Origin: Rhodospirillaceae bacterium
GTDB taxonomy: Bacteria; Pseudomonadota; Alphaproteobacteria; UBA8366; Aestuariispiraceae
Direction: 5' to 3'
Assembly: GCA_002709955.1 (NCBI GenBank)
Contig: PAQY01000011.1
Coordinates: forward strand, 1-55,898
Length of the DNA: 55,898 nucleotides
Shown here one piece after another: positions 42,659 through 51,147 of the stretch; within the stretch, counting starts at the first letter, position 1; every line of letters starts with the position of its first letter. The position numbers and the translations under genes were made by a program. The notes under the pieces are model-generated. The model had not been told where the DNA came from and ran no database searches. It saw only the letters and a list, made by a program, of their open reading frames with translations.

Positions 42659-43869
42659 ACCGCCGCCTCCTGGCGACTGAAAATCAGGCTGCAATTATTC
42701 CCGCCAAAGCCAAAATTATTCGTCATGACATGGGTCAGCGGCTTTTCCTGACTGGCGCGAACAAGGTTACAGCGGGATTGTGCATCAGGCTCTCGCATAT
42801 TCAGGTTACCGGGAATAAGACCCGCCTGTAAGCAGATCAGGGCAATCACAGCTTCGGTCCCACCCGCAGCCCCTAATGTGTGGCCCGTCCAACCCTTGGT
42901 CGAGCTACAGGGTACATCCTGCCCCAGCACAGCCGCAATGGCGGCGTCTTCAATCCGGTCGTTATGGGCACTGCCGGTTCCGTGCATGTTGATATAGCTG
43001 ATTTGATCTGACGCCAGCCCGGCCCTGTCTAATGCCTGTTGCATCGCCAGCCGCGCCCCCAGACCTTCGGGATGGGGCGATGACATATGATAGGCATCGG
43101 AACTTTCCCCGTATCCACTCAAGACGATATTGGGGCCAGGGCCAGGGTTTTGCTTTTCCAACAGGATGAAACACGCCGCCTCCCCAATGCAGATCCCCTT
43201 GCGGGCCTTATCATTGGGCCGACACGGCTCCGGGGACAGCAGTTGCAGGGCATTAAACCCCCGCAGCGACGTCTCGCACAGGCTATCGACCCCACCGACG
43301 ACAACCGCATCGCACAATCCGGCCTGGATCAGTTGGGCCGCATCCACAAATGTCTTAGCACTGGAAGAACACGCGGTTGAAATCGTGAAATGCGGGCCCT
43401 TCAGCGCCAGCCTTTCGCGAACATAATCGCTGAGTGACGCCAATTCGTGGGTGGTGCGGAAATTGAAATCCTGCGGCAGGGTGCCATCATCCTGCTTGTT
43501 CTGATAGGCAGTTTCCGCGCTTGCGATGCCCGATGTGCTGGTTCCCAGCAACACGCCAATCCGCGCCGCACCATAGTCCCGCCTGACACGCGCGACCTGT
43601 TCCAGAAAACCCGATTGCCCCAAGGCCTGTTCCGCAAGCCGGTTGTTACGACAGTCATAATGCGACAATGCGCTGGGCAGCGTGACCTCTTCCACCCCAT
43701 CGACCTGCCCGACATAGGTATCCAGATCCGCCAGACAGCCATTCAGGCGCCGTAATCCCCCCCTATTGTGCCTTAATGCTTGCAACAATCCATCCACACC
43801 GGACCGGATCGCAGTCACGCAGGTATAGGCGGTTACATAGGGTGGGGACGGTCTCACAGTTGCATCCAT
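42655..43869 (-). CDS. Beta-ketoacyl-ACP synthase (FabF-like) of the polyene-like cluster
   Basis: This 404-aa enzyme has the full catalytic triad: Cys in ISTACSSSAKTF near 164-175, His in NMHGTGSAHND near 293-303 and His in GWTGHTLGAAGG near 330-341. GVLLGTSTSGIAS near 105 and NNFGFGGNN near the end are family blocks. It condenses malonyl units onto the growing ACP-bound chain. The ATG at 43869 follows the exporter stop by one base. Confidence 0.9.
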   Translation of the reverse strand: MDATVRPSPPYVTAYTCVTAIRSGVDGLLQALRHNRGGLRRLNGCLADLDTYVGQVDGVEEVTLPSALSHYDCRNNRLAEQALGQSGFLEQVARVRRDYGAARIGVLLGTSTSGIASAETAYQNKQDDGTLPQDFNFRTTHELASLSDYVRERLALKGPHFTISTACSSSAKTFVDAAQLIQAGLCDAVVVGGVDSLCETSLRGFNALQLLSPEPCRPNDKARKGICIGEAACFILLEKQNPGPGPNIVLSGYGESSDAYHMSSPHPEGLGARLAMQQALDRAGLASDQISYINMHGTGSAHNDRIEDAAIAAVLGQDVPCSSTKGWTGHTLGAAGGTEAVIALICLQAGLIPGNLNMREPDAQSRCNLVRASQEKPLTHVMTNNFGFGGNNCSLIFSRQEAAV

Positions 43870-43870
43870 A

Positions 43871-46189
43871 TTACTCAGCACAAAACACGGTCAATAGGTA
43901 ACTCAACCCAGCGCCCAGGGCCACTGTCATGCCAATAGCGGACAATACCGGGATGCTGGACAAGGATAGAATGCCAAATACAGTCACTGTCGTAATGCAA
44001 CACACTGTAACAGAACGAAACTCATAAGCAGCCGTTGCTTGGGTGGATGTCGTTTGCACCTGCACGGGGTTTCGATTGCTAACAGTGGGGAAGAACAGAC
44101 TGTAATCAACACCGACGCTGGCGATCAACAAAAAGGCCAATATATGGAATAAATTAAGCTGCACATGAAACGCAAGCAACAGCATTGCTGTCAAAACCAC
44201 CGCACCGACAGGTGGCAAGGCCACCTGTATAATGCGCCGCGCATGACGCAGGCCCAAGACCAGCATCGCCATGCCAATTCCAAGGCCAATTGACAGTAAC
44301 GTCACAGCCTGATCGCGATATTCGGCAATGATCTGACCGGCGACTTGCACCAAATCAACCAGATCCTGCGTTAAACGGGGGTCTTGCAATTGGATGGGGG
44401 GGGACAGTGCGATGATACCAGCATAACCGCCCGGCACGGGCCAGGGTGCCAGAAAGAACGGACCCAGCGGGCTGTTCGCCAAAGCATCTGCATCCAATGT
44501 CTGCATGTTTTTCTGATCACGGACATCATTCATGAAAGGACCGAATGTCGCCGCAAAAACAGGCAAGGATCGCGTTGCCGCTTCCAGCCGCCCCATCAGG
44601 TCACTTCGACCCGGCAAGATGTCCTGCCTTTCCCGTTGTCTCTCCTGACTGGGCAGGATCGTCGCCGCTGCGAAGTAACGCCCCAATCGACCCGCCGCCA
44701 CAGCATCATCCAATAGCGGCAACATTATCGCCTGACGGTCCAGAACCGATTGTGCATCCGATCCTTCAATCAACAGCACTTGCCGCGCATCAGGAAGTTT
44801 GAAACTGCGGCGCAGGTCTGCATCCAGACGGCGTTCTTCATCCTGTGCAACATTCAGGCGGGACAAATCCGTCTCCCAGACGGGCGTGTTGGATTGCACC
44901 GCAAAGCCTATGGCCACAACGAACAGAATCCCAACAGCAATTCGCGCCCTGGCGCGCAGATGTGATCTTTGGCACAGCCAGTGCCAGATCGCCTGCATAT
45001 ATACAGGGTCTGGGGTGCGTGTGCGATTCCCTACCAGATAAGGCAGAAAAACAAGACTGCACAGCAGGGCGGTGACCACCCCAACGGCAGATAATGTGCC
45101 AATCTGGGCAAGGCCTGGAAAGCTGGACTGGGTTAATGCCAAAAGCCCAACCGCCGTGGTTCCGGCCCCGATAATCATCGGGCGCGAAATACGACGCGCA
45201 ACGGTGCGGGCAGTATCGCCTGGCTGCTGCAAGCCCATCAGGTGAATGGGATAATCAACGGCCACCCCGCTGAGCACCGCCCCAAAGGTCAGGGCGACCC
45301 CATGCACCGATCCAAAAAGCATCTGGGTTGCCATGGCTCCCACCAGAATCCCCAGGCACACTGGAACACCTGCCAGAAGAACAGGGCCAAGACCGCGAAA
45401 AGCCGCAAACAGGATAACGGCAACCGCCCCACCAGCCAGACTGGTCAGCACTGTCATATCCTCTTGAATGCGTTGGCTGGCACGCAGACCAAACAGCCCC
45501 GGCCCACTGGCTTCCCAAGTAAGACCCACCTGTTGAACAGCCTGCCCGATCGCATCCAGTGCCACAGACTGGGCTGACAAATCCCCAGCCGATGCGTGCA
45601 GCCGGGCTAATATCAGCGCGCGCCCCTGTGCGTCCTGCCAGATGCCCGCCACGCGATCCGGCCCTTCCTGCCACTGCAGGCCGGATACGACCTGTCGCAA
45701 GCGCCCTGTCGGGTCCCTGGGAAAAATATCCCGGAAGGCCCAGCCAGTAACAGTAGATAGACGTTGAATATTGTCCGCTATGGACTCTTGTAATCCATGG
45801 ATGGAAAAAGCAGATGGCGCGATGTCTGGCCCCAACAGATAGCGATGTTCCATCAGATAAGCCTGAACATGTGGCGAAAGGAAGGGGCGACCATTCTGAA
45901 CCTGCGCAAAGCCCGGATGGTCCCTTAATGTCCTGGTTATCTGGTCGCTGGCCTGCACCAGGTCTATTGGATCATCGCCCGTCACCCGGATCATGATGAA
46001 GCTGCCGGGGCGCTGCATCCCTACTGTTAGGGCCTGTGTTTGCGCCGTGCGCTCAGCAGGCAGGAAAAAGGACATATCCGTGACAACACGGATCCAGGAT
46101 ATGGCAAGCAGGGACAGCCCACCCATCACGACCAGCAGGACGACAAAGGCAACCAACCGGCCCTTATTGAGATCAGAAATCAGCGTCAC
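43871..46189 (-). CDS. MMPL/RND-family exporter
   Basis: This 772-aa protein has the two-fold plan of MMPL transporters: one helix at the N-terminus (LVAFVVLLVVMGGLSLLAISWI), a large periplasmic loop with PRDPTGRLRQVV, a set of helices with GVAVDYPIHLMG near 315, a second loop, and a second helical set with ASVGVDYSLFF near 690. The GVxxDY pairs are the proton-relay motif of RND/MMPL proteins. Homologues in aryl-polyene clusters move the lipid-linked product toward the outer membrane. It overlaps the LolA-like gene by ATGA. Confidence 0.9.
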   Translation of the reverse strand: MTLISDLNKGRLVAFVVLLVVMGGLSLLAISWIRVVTDMSFFLPAERTAQTQALTVGMQRPGSFIMIRVTGDDPIDLVQASDQITRTLRDHPGFAQVQNGRPFLSPHVQAYLMEHRYLLGPDIAPSAFSIHGLQESIADNIQRLSTVTGWAFRDIFPRDPTGRLRQVVSGLQWQEGPDRVAGIWQDAQGRALILARLHASAGDLSAQSVALDAIGQAVQQVGLTWEASGPGLFGLRASQRIQEDMTVLTSLAGGAVAVILFAAFRGLGPVLLAGVPVCLGILVGAMATQMLFGSVHGVALTFGAVLSGVAVDYPIHLMGLQQPGDTARTVARRISRPMIIGAGTTAVGLLALTQSSFPGLAQIGTLSAVGVVTALLCSLVFLPYLVGNRTRTPDPVYMQAIWHWLCQRSHLRARARIAVGILFVVAIGFAVQSNTPVWETDLSRLNVAQDEERRLDADLRRSFKLPDARQVLLIEGSDAQSVLDRQAIMLPLLDDAVAAGRLGRYFAAATILPSQERQRERQDILPGRSDLMGRLEAATRSLPVFAATFGPFMNDVRDQKNMQTLDADALANSPLGPFFLAPWPVPGGYAGIIALSPPIQLQDPRLTQDLVDLVQVAGQIIAEYRDQAVTLLSIGLGIGMAMLVLGLRHARRIIQVALPPVGAVVLTAMLLLAFHVQLNLFHILAFLLIASVGVDYSLFFPTVSNRNPVQVQTTSTQATAAYEFRSVTVCCITTVTVFGILSLSSIPVLSAIGMTVALGAGLSYLLTVFCAE

Positions 46190-46773
46190 GGTACAGAATG
46201 CTGTAGCGTCATAATACTGAGATCCCCGTTTTCCCCCTCAATCTCTATCGTCTCCACAAATCCCTCTGCACCAGCCAAAGTCAGTCCTGGCAGGCTTTTC
46301 CGAACAGACTCGTCCAGGGGCACCAGATGCAATGTCCAACCAGAATCCGCGCCAGACAGGGTCACCTTAAACTGGCTGTCCAAACTTTTCAGATCACCGA
46401 TCAATGTGGCCCGCAGCGCGGTCGCCAGTCCTTTGATCAAACCATGATCATTGATGTCAAAGCGATGGTGTTCCCCTTCCGCCGTATCAACCTGGACGGT
46501 GGTATCATCAATGACGATACTTTCCTGAATGGGCGACACAATGTGTTTTTCAAGGCGATTGCCCTGACGCAGAACATAGCCCGACAGGACAATTGGCGCA
46601 TCCAGATAGGAAACGGACCGTGTTTCCGTAAATGCAACGCGCCCTTCTGGTGCGTCCGCCAGCGCTTCCCCCAATTGGGCAAGCCCCCACGCGCCGGGCC
46701 AATCCGCATGAAGGGGGGCAATCCCGCTGGATAACAGGATCAACAGGCACAAAATTTTAAGCCCAGAAGTCAT
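46186..46773 (-). CDS. LolA-like periplasmic carrier protein
   Basis: This is a 195-aa protein with a signal peptide (SGLKILCLLILLSSGIAPLHA) and a LolA-like body: RVAFTETRSVSYLDAPIVLSGYVLRQ, RLEKHIVSP, SIVIDDTTVQV, and a late KSLPGLTLAGAEGFVETIEI. A LolA-type protein of this kind recurs in aryl-polyene clusters and is thought to shuttle the product or a lipid across the periplasm. The ATG at 46773 overlaps the acyltransferase gene by 17 bases. Confidence 0.82.
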   Translation of the reverse strand: MTSGLKILCLLILLSSGIAPLHADWPGAWGLAQLGEALADAPEGRVAFTETRSVSYLDAPIVLSGYVLRQGNRLEKHIVSPIQESIVIDDTTVQVDTAEGEHHRFDINDHGLIKGLATALRATLIGDLKSLDSQFKVTLSGADSGWTLHLVPLDESVRKSLPGLTLAGAEGFVETIEIEGENGDLSIMTLQHSVP

Positions 46774-47668
46774 AGAAGTTAAACCAGTTATAGGGATGGG
46801 CCCGGACCCAATCTTCCAGAGTCCCGACATAGGTATCAACCTCCGTCTGGAAGGCTGTTTCACGCCTGCCAGGGCCTGAAATATTTCCTTCTGACAGAAG
46901 CTTAAACTTTATCTGATAGCGATTGCCACCCAAATAAACGCCCGCAAACATGACAACGGGGGCTTTAGAGACATTTGCCAGAATCCAGGGAGAGACTGGA
47001 AAATCAGCGGGCTGGCCCAGGAATGGCACCGCGCGGGTCTTCCCATCCATCACTACACGATCCCCCAGAACACCGATCCAGTCACCCTGTTTCAGGCATT
47101 CATTGACCCGAAGCATGCTGCCGGATTGTCCCAATGGGATGATCATTTCTTCCAGATGCGGATTTAACGCATGCAGAATCGCCGAAATCCGGCTTTCCGA
47201 CCCCACATGCATCAAAACCTTCAGTTTGAATTCCGGGCGACCGATGGCCAAGGCGCGCATGGCATCGAAACTGCCAAAATGCGCGCCCACCAGCACGGCC
47301 CCGCGCCCTTGCGCACGAACCGCATCCAGGGCGTCCAGCCCCTGATAGTCAACGTGCAACAGGTCGGACCTGTCCGTCAGGAAATAAACCCGGTCCAGGA
47401 TTGTTGAGGCAAAGCATAAAAAATGCCGATAACTGTCCCCGATACGCGCAGGCCGATCCAGGGCGCGGTTCAAAAAGGCCTGGGACTGCCTGCGCTGTCG
47501 CGGTGCGAAAATCAGGAAATACAGCGCGATTGGATGCAACAACAGCCGCGTCGGTCCACGCCCCACCGCAACCGCCAACCAGGCGATGAAGCGAATCAGA
47601 AACGGGCTGCCACGTTCTTTACGACACAGCCAGTCTTGTATTTTGACATTACGGTCAACCGAGGTCAT
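46757..47668 (-). CDS. LpxL/HtrB-like acyltransferase
   Basis: This 303-aa protein belongs to the lysophospholipid/lipid A acyltransferase family: GAVLVGAHFGSFDAMRAL near 124-141 has the H-x4-D catalytic motif, followed by KVLMHVG, IPLGQSGSMLRVNECLKQGDWIGVLGDR and PVSPWILANVSKAPVVMF. An N-terminal hydrophobic stretch anchors it. It probably joins the polyene acyl chain to a lipid or sugar carrier. It is overlapped by 4 bases with the ligase gene. Confidence 0.88.
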   Translation of the reverse strand: MTSVDRNVKIQDWLCRKERGSPFLIRFIAWLAVAVGRGPTRLLLHPIALYFLIFAPRQRRQSQAFLNRALDRPARIGDSYRHFLCFASTILDRVYFLTDRSDLLHVDYQGLDALDAVRAQGRGAVLVGAHFGSFDAMRALAIGRPEFKLKVLMHVGSESRISAILHALNPHLEEMIIPLGQSGSMLRVNECLKQGDWIGVLGDRVVMDGKTRAVPFLGQPADFPVSPWILANVSKAPVVMFAGVYLGGNRYQIKFKLLSEGNISGPGRRETAFQTEVDTYVGTLEDWVRAHPYNWFNFYDFWA

Positions 47669-49245
47669 GGCTGTTCCAGAACAAGTTTGGCGGTCAGAAT
47701 TTTACGTGCACCAACCAGACAGGTCGCGGTGATCTGGTGCGGCCCCTGCACCACATTCACGTCACAGACGTCGCCGCCTTTCAGGGGGGAGTGAAACCGC
47801 ACTGATAACACTGTGCACGGCATTTGGGCATTAATCACATCCAAAACGTGATCCAATGTAACAACGCCTGGTACAATCGGATTGCCCGGAAAATGCCCGG
47901 GCAAGGCGGGATGATCTGCCGGGACTGAGAACCGCATCGTGGACCTTTTTTCTATCAGGGCCATCAAGGCCTGTGATTGCACTTTACCCAGACTTGTCCT
48001 GGGAATCTGGTCTGTAAAAATGATCCGCCTGGGGACAAAGGCACTGGGTATTTCCTGGCGCAAGGCCTGTTGAATATCATGGGCGGAAAGGGTTGGCGCA
48101 ACAACTACCGCAACCGGGCGCGCGGGCGATCCTGGGCTTTCCTCTTTGCCCATCGTGAAAACCCCATCCTTCACCCCCGGCAAAGCCGACAGAATAGCGC
48201 TTAATCCCGACATGGACGCACGTTTTCCCGCGACCTTGACCATGTCCTGTCCCCGACCCAACACCTGAAACCCCTCAGGGGTTAATTGCAGGCGATCTTG
48301 CAGGGATACCGGCCATTTAAAATGGGGTGCATTGACCAAGGCCCCCGTCCCCGCATCATTCAAGGTGACAATCGTATCAGAACGCACAGTGTAGGATGTT
48401 GCGCGGGCGGTCTTTCTGGTAGCAATCATGCCTGTTTCGGTGCTGCCAAAGACTTCTATCACCTGCGCGCCACAGGCTGCTTCTGCGGCAATCGCCAATT
48501 CAGGTGCCAGCGGGGCTGTCGCCGTCACAATCCGATAAATCTCTGGCAGGGCAATCTTTTGTTCCAGCAAGGCCCGCAAATGAAGCGGTGTTGTAATAAG
48601 AACACGACGATTGGGGACGGACTCCAACACCCGCACAATATCTGTGGGGTAGAACGGGCGTTCCTCCAGAACTGTTACCCAGGGGCACCCTAAGGGCAGC
48701 AATACAGCGGATTCCAGACCAAACATATGTTGTCCGGGGACAGTCGCGACCAGCGTGGTGGGATGCGCATCAGGCACAATGGCATCGCGCCAGGCTGCCA
48801 TGGCTGCCTGGATAAAATCACGGCCATGACAATGTGCGACCGGGCGTCCTGTTGTACCCGATGTGTACAGGATGACCGCGGCATCGTCGCGCCAGTCGAT
48901 TTCCGGTGCGGCTTCAGAGATATCAAAAGAATCGATATCGACAATAAGGGGGGCAAATTCATGGTAAACTGTTTCATTTGGCGCGCACAGGACCAAGGCC
49001 CCTGGATTATCGGCCATAACCAGCCGCACCGCCGACACGGCCTCATCATTTGGCAGGATCACTGCGCGACCAACCTGTTGCGCGGCCATCAGCCCCACCA
49101 TCAAATCCCCTACCCGACGAAACAGGGGAATGACTGGTCCCGGTGGCTGGGCCTTTAACAGCAGCGCCAGGGCATGGGATCGCCGGGTGATATCCTCCCG
49201 CCAGATCGGGACACCCTGTCTCAGCACGATGGGCTGTGTATTCAC
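47665..49245 (-). CDS. Acyl-CoA/ACP ligase fused to a hotdog dehydratase domain (ApeH-ApeI-like)
   Basis: This is a 526-aa fusion. The first 405 residues are an AMP-dependent ligase: ILYTSGTTGRPVAHCHG near 133-149 (P-loop A3), FGSTETG near 260, GRGQDMVKVAGKRAS near 320-334, and the Lys in RTSLGKVQSQ near 400. The last 120 residues form a FabZ-like hotdog domain with HPALPGHFPGNPIVPGVV. In E. coli-type aryl-polyene clusters these two activities are usually separate genes. The GTG at 49245 overlaps the upstream stop as GTGA; the frame to 49599 is a shadow of the membrane-protein gene. It should load and dehydrate starter or chain intermediates. Confidence 0.85.
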   Translation of the reverse strand: MNTQPIVLRQGVPIWREDITRRSHALALLLKAQPPGPVIPLFRRVGDLMVGLMAAQQVGRAVILPNDEAVSAVRLVMADNPGALVLCAPNETVYHEFAPLIVDIDSFDISEAAPEIDWRDDAAVILYTSGTTGRPVAHCHGRDFIQAAMAAWRDAIVPDAHPTTLVATVPGQHMFGLESAVLLPLGCPWVTVLEERPFYPTDIVRVLESVPNRRVLITTPLHLRALLEQKIALPEIYRIVTATAPLAPELAIAAEAACGAQVIEVFGSTETGMIATRKTARATSYTVRSDTIVTLNDAGTGALVNAPHFKWPVSLQDRLQLTPEGFQVLGRGQDMVKVAGKRASMSGLSAILSALPGVKDGVFTMGKEESPGSPARPVAVVVAPTLSAHDIQQALRQEIPSAFVPRRIIFTDQIPRTSLGKVQSQALMALIEKRSTMRFSVPADHPALPGHFPGNPIVPGVVTLDHVLDVINAQMPCTVLSVRFHSPLKGGDVCDVNVVQGPHQITATCLVGARKILTAKLVLEQP

Positions 49246-49874
49246 TGTGCGATCCACGTATCGGGGCGAAACAATGTGCGCAGCGTGTGATAGGGCGTGT
49301 TCTTGCCCAAATGTCGATAGGCTATGCCCCGATAGGCATGTTCCAGCAAAAACATGCTGGCGGTGACAATCGGCATTGCGACATTCACGGACCAGGACCA
49401 GACAGGAAGCGGGGCGAACAATCCTAACAACAGGGACACAACCGTCATAATCGACAGCATGACCGTCCATATCACGGTCAGTCGCCGCGTATAGGTTTCC
49501 AGTTCCGGTGGAAGGACCCCCCGGCTCAAGCGACTGAACCGACGGATCAAGGGTTCGCGTCCGGGCAATAGGCTGCTGCCGAACATCCATGCCAGCCATC
49601 CATGGATCAAGACCGGTGGCAGGGCAATAATATTAGCCCAATCGTGCTGACCTTGCAGGATAATGACCTGAAGGACCGCTAAGGCCACCAGGATCCCAAC
49701 CAGAATGAATAGAATCCGCCGATCAAATCCGGCCTGGTATGATAGGAACAAATGCAGCGCTGCTGCCAGTGCCAGACATGATATGGCATAGGTGCCATAA
49801 CCGGTAATGATGCAAATATGAACACCAACGATTGTAAGGGCTGGGATGGCAATCCTCAGAATCGTGGGGCCCAT
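49242..49874 (-). CDS. COG4648-type membrane protein of the polyene-like cluster
   Basis: This 210-aa protein has six likely membrane helices and the conserved-looking segment LPPVLIHGWLAWMFGSSLLPGREPLIRRFSRL (in parts, near 84-116), then LPPELETYTRRLTVIWT. This family, of unknown activity, is a regular member of aryl-polyene clusters. It starts 5 bases after the ACP stop and overlaps the ligase gene by 4 bases. Confidence 0.85.
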   Translation of the reverse strand: MGPTILRIAIPALTIVGVHICIITGYGTYAISCLALAAALHLFLSYQAGFDRRILFILVGILVALAVLQVIILQGQHDWANIIALPPVLIHGWLAWMFGSSLLPGREPLIRRFSRLSRGVLPPELETYTRRLTVIWTVMLSIMTVVSLLLGLFAPLPVWSWSVNVAMPIVTASMFLLEHAYRGIAYRHLGKNTPYHTLRTLFRPDTWIAQ

Positions 49875-49879
49875 GACAC

Positions 49880-50149
49880 TTATTCTCCCCGACGGGTCTC
49901 AATCGCTGCCGTTAGGGACCGCAAGGATCCAAACAAAACGTCAATATCCGGATCATCGGATCGGATCATACAATTGTAACGCTCTGAAATCTCCAAGGAC
50001 AGTTCTAAAGCATCGACGGAATCAAGACCCAGGCCGTCCCCGAACAAGGGATCGTCCAGCCCGATATCGTCCGCCGCAACATCCTCCAGATGCAATGCGG
50101 TGACGATCAGCTCTGCAACTTCTTGCTGAAATGGTGTTTTATCCGCCAC
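49880..50149 (-). CDS. Acyl carrier protein
   Basis: This 89-aa ACP has the phosphopantetheine site GLGLDSVDALELSLEI, with the modified Ser near residue 44, in a four-helix acidic protein typical of aryl-polyene clusters. The start is a GTG at 50149 with GGGGGAA just upstream; the frame to 50260 has no ribosome site. It is the first gene of the leftward cluster and carries the growing chain. Confidence 0.9.
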   Translation of the reverse strand: MADKTPFQQEVAELIVTALHLEDVAADDIGLDDPLFGDGLGLDSVDALELSLEISERYNCMIRSDDPDIDVLFGSLRSLTAAIETRRGE

Positions 50150-50493
50150 AGTTCCCCCAACCCTTTTCGACTTTGTAACGCAATCCTGTGTGCCACAGAA
50201 AGTACTTACATATTCAAGTAACCAAAAACCATCGGGAAAACCAAACATATGGAAAATCATTCCCCTATGTTTCCGACGCTGACTGTATTGTTATACGACC
50301 TAACTATGATAAAGTTTCTGACCTAGCAAGACGCGAACATTCAGAAACGGTTCACAGACTTTTGGCAGTGCGCGCTCCGTCTAATTCAACCACCGCATCT
50401 ATTTCTCCCGACCCGTCGTTATCCTCAGACGGGACAGATCCAACAGTGTCCGCGTCATGTTTTAAGAAATCAGTTCAACCGCGCCACAAAACG
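50150..50493. promoter_or_regulatory. AT-rich divergent promoter region between ACP and YdcF-like genes
   Basis: These 344 bases separate two divergent genes and are AT-rich from about 50200 to 50330, as expected for the promoters of the polyene-like operon and the YdcF-family gene. No clear known operator was found. The rightward open frame beginning at 50188 runs through this region, but its N-terminal 100 residues look non-coding (polar, no homology). Confidence 0.45.
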
Positions 50494-51147
50494 ATGGGTC
50501 CCGACGGCTTGGCGATGCTCTTAATTTCCAGCGTAATCATTGTCCTGACCGGCGGCCTCAGTCTTCTGGCCAGTTTAATTCATGTGCTGCGGACGGCCTG
50601 GCTGGCATCAAGCAACCTTTCTTCATCGCAAGACAAGGATCGATCCCTGATTGTTGTGCTGGGGGTTTGCCTGAATGCGGATGGCGGTCTGCCTGATGAC
50701 TATATCTTAAGGCTGCGCCGTGCGATTACACTCAACATGCGGCCCATCCTGATTTTGGGAGGGGCCACACGCGGACCACACTTTCCCACAGAATCGCAGG
50801 CCGGGCGTGACTGGTTGCTGACCCAGGACCTGCCGGCTGACACCATTCTGTGCGAAGATGTATCCCGCAGCACGCTTGAAAACCTGACCTATTTGCGATC
50901 CGCGCTGGACCCTGGCACAGATCGACCCGTGATGATAACCAATCGCTATCACATCGCCCGCCTGAAAATCATGGCGCGCGGTTTGGGTTTGCACCATCCA
51001 GTCTGTGCGGCGGAAACTTCGATCCCCTGGTCCGTGTCGCAGTGCGGGAAACTGGTGTTGGAAGCGGCCTATATCCATTGGTATTATTCCGGATACTGGA
51101 CGGCACGCCTGTTGCGCCATAAGGGAATGCTGGCAAGAATCAGCTAA
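50494..51147 (+). CDS. YdcF/DUF218 envelope protein
   Basis: This is a protein of about 217 aa with an N-terminal membrane helix (LAMLLISSVIIVLTGGLSLL) and a DUF218 domain: SLIVVLGVCLNADGGLPDD near 55-73, RPILILGGATRGPHFPTESQAGRDWL near 85-111, and EDVSRSTLENLTYLRSAL near 122-139, then MITNRYHIARL. DUF218 (YdcF/ElyC/SanA) proteins act in envelope biology in ways still poorly known. The start is uncertain: the ATG at 50494 lacks a clear ribosome site. It is divergent from the ACP gene and its 3' end overlaps the flavoenzyme gene by 8 bases. Confidence 0.78.
   Translation: MGPDGLAMLLISSVIIVLTGGLSLLASLIHVLRTAWLASSNLSSSQDKDRSLIVVLGVCLNADGGLPDDYILRLRRAITLNMRPILILGGATRGPHFPTESQAGRDWLLTQDLPADTILCEDVSRSTLENLTYLRSALDPGTDRPVMITNRYHIARLKIMARGLGLHHPVCAAETSIPWSVSQCGKLVLEAAYIHWYYSGYWTARLLRHKGMLARIS

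Noticed and set aside
49245-49599. N-terminal extension of the ligase frame
   Set aside because: It is a shadow of the COG4648-type gene; ligase homology begins after the GTG at 49245.
50188-50493. N-terminal extension of the YdcF-like frame
   Set aside because: It is polar, low-quality sequence across a promoter region, and the membrane helix begins after 50494.
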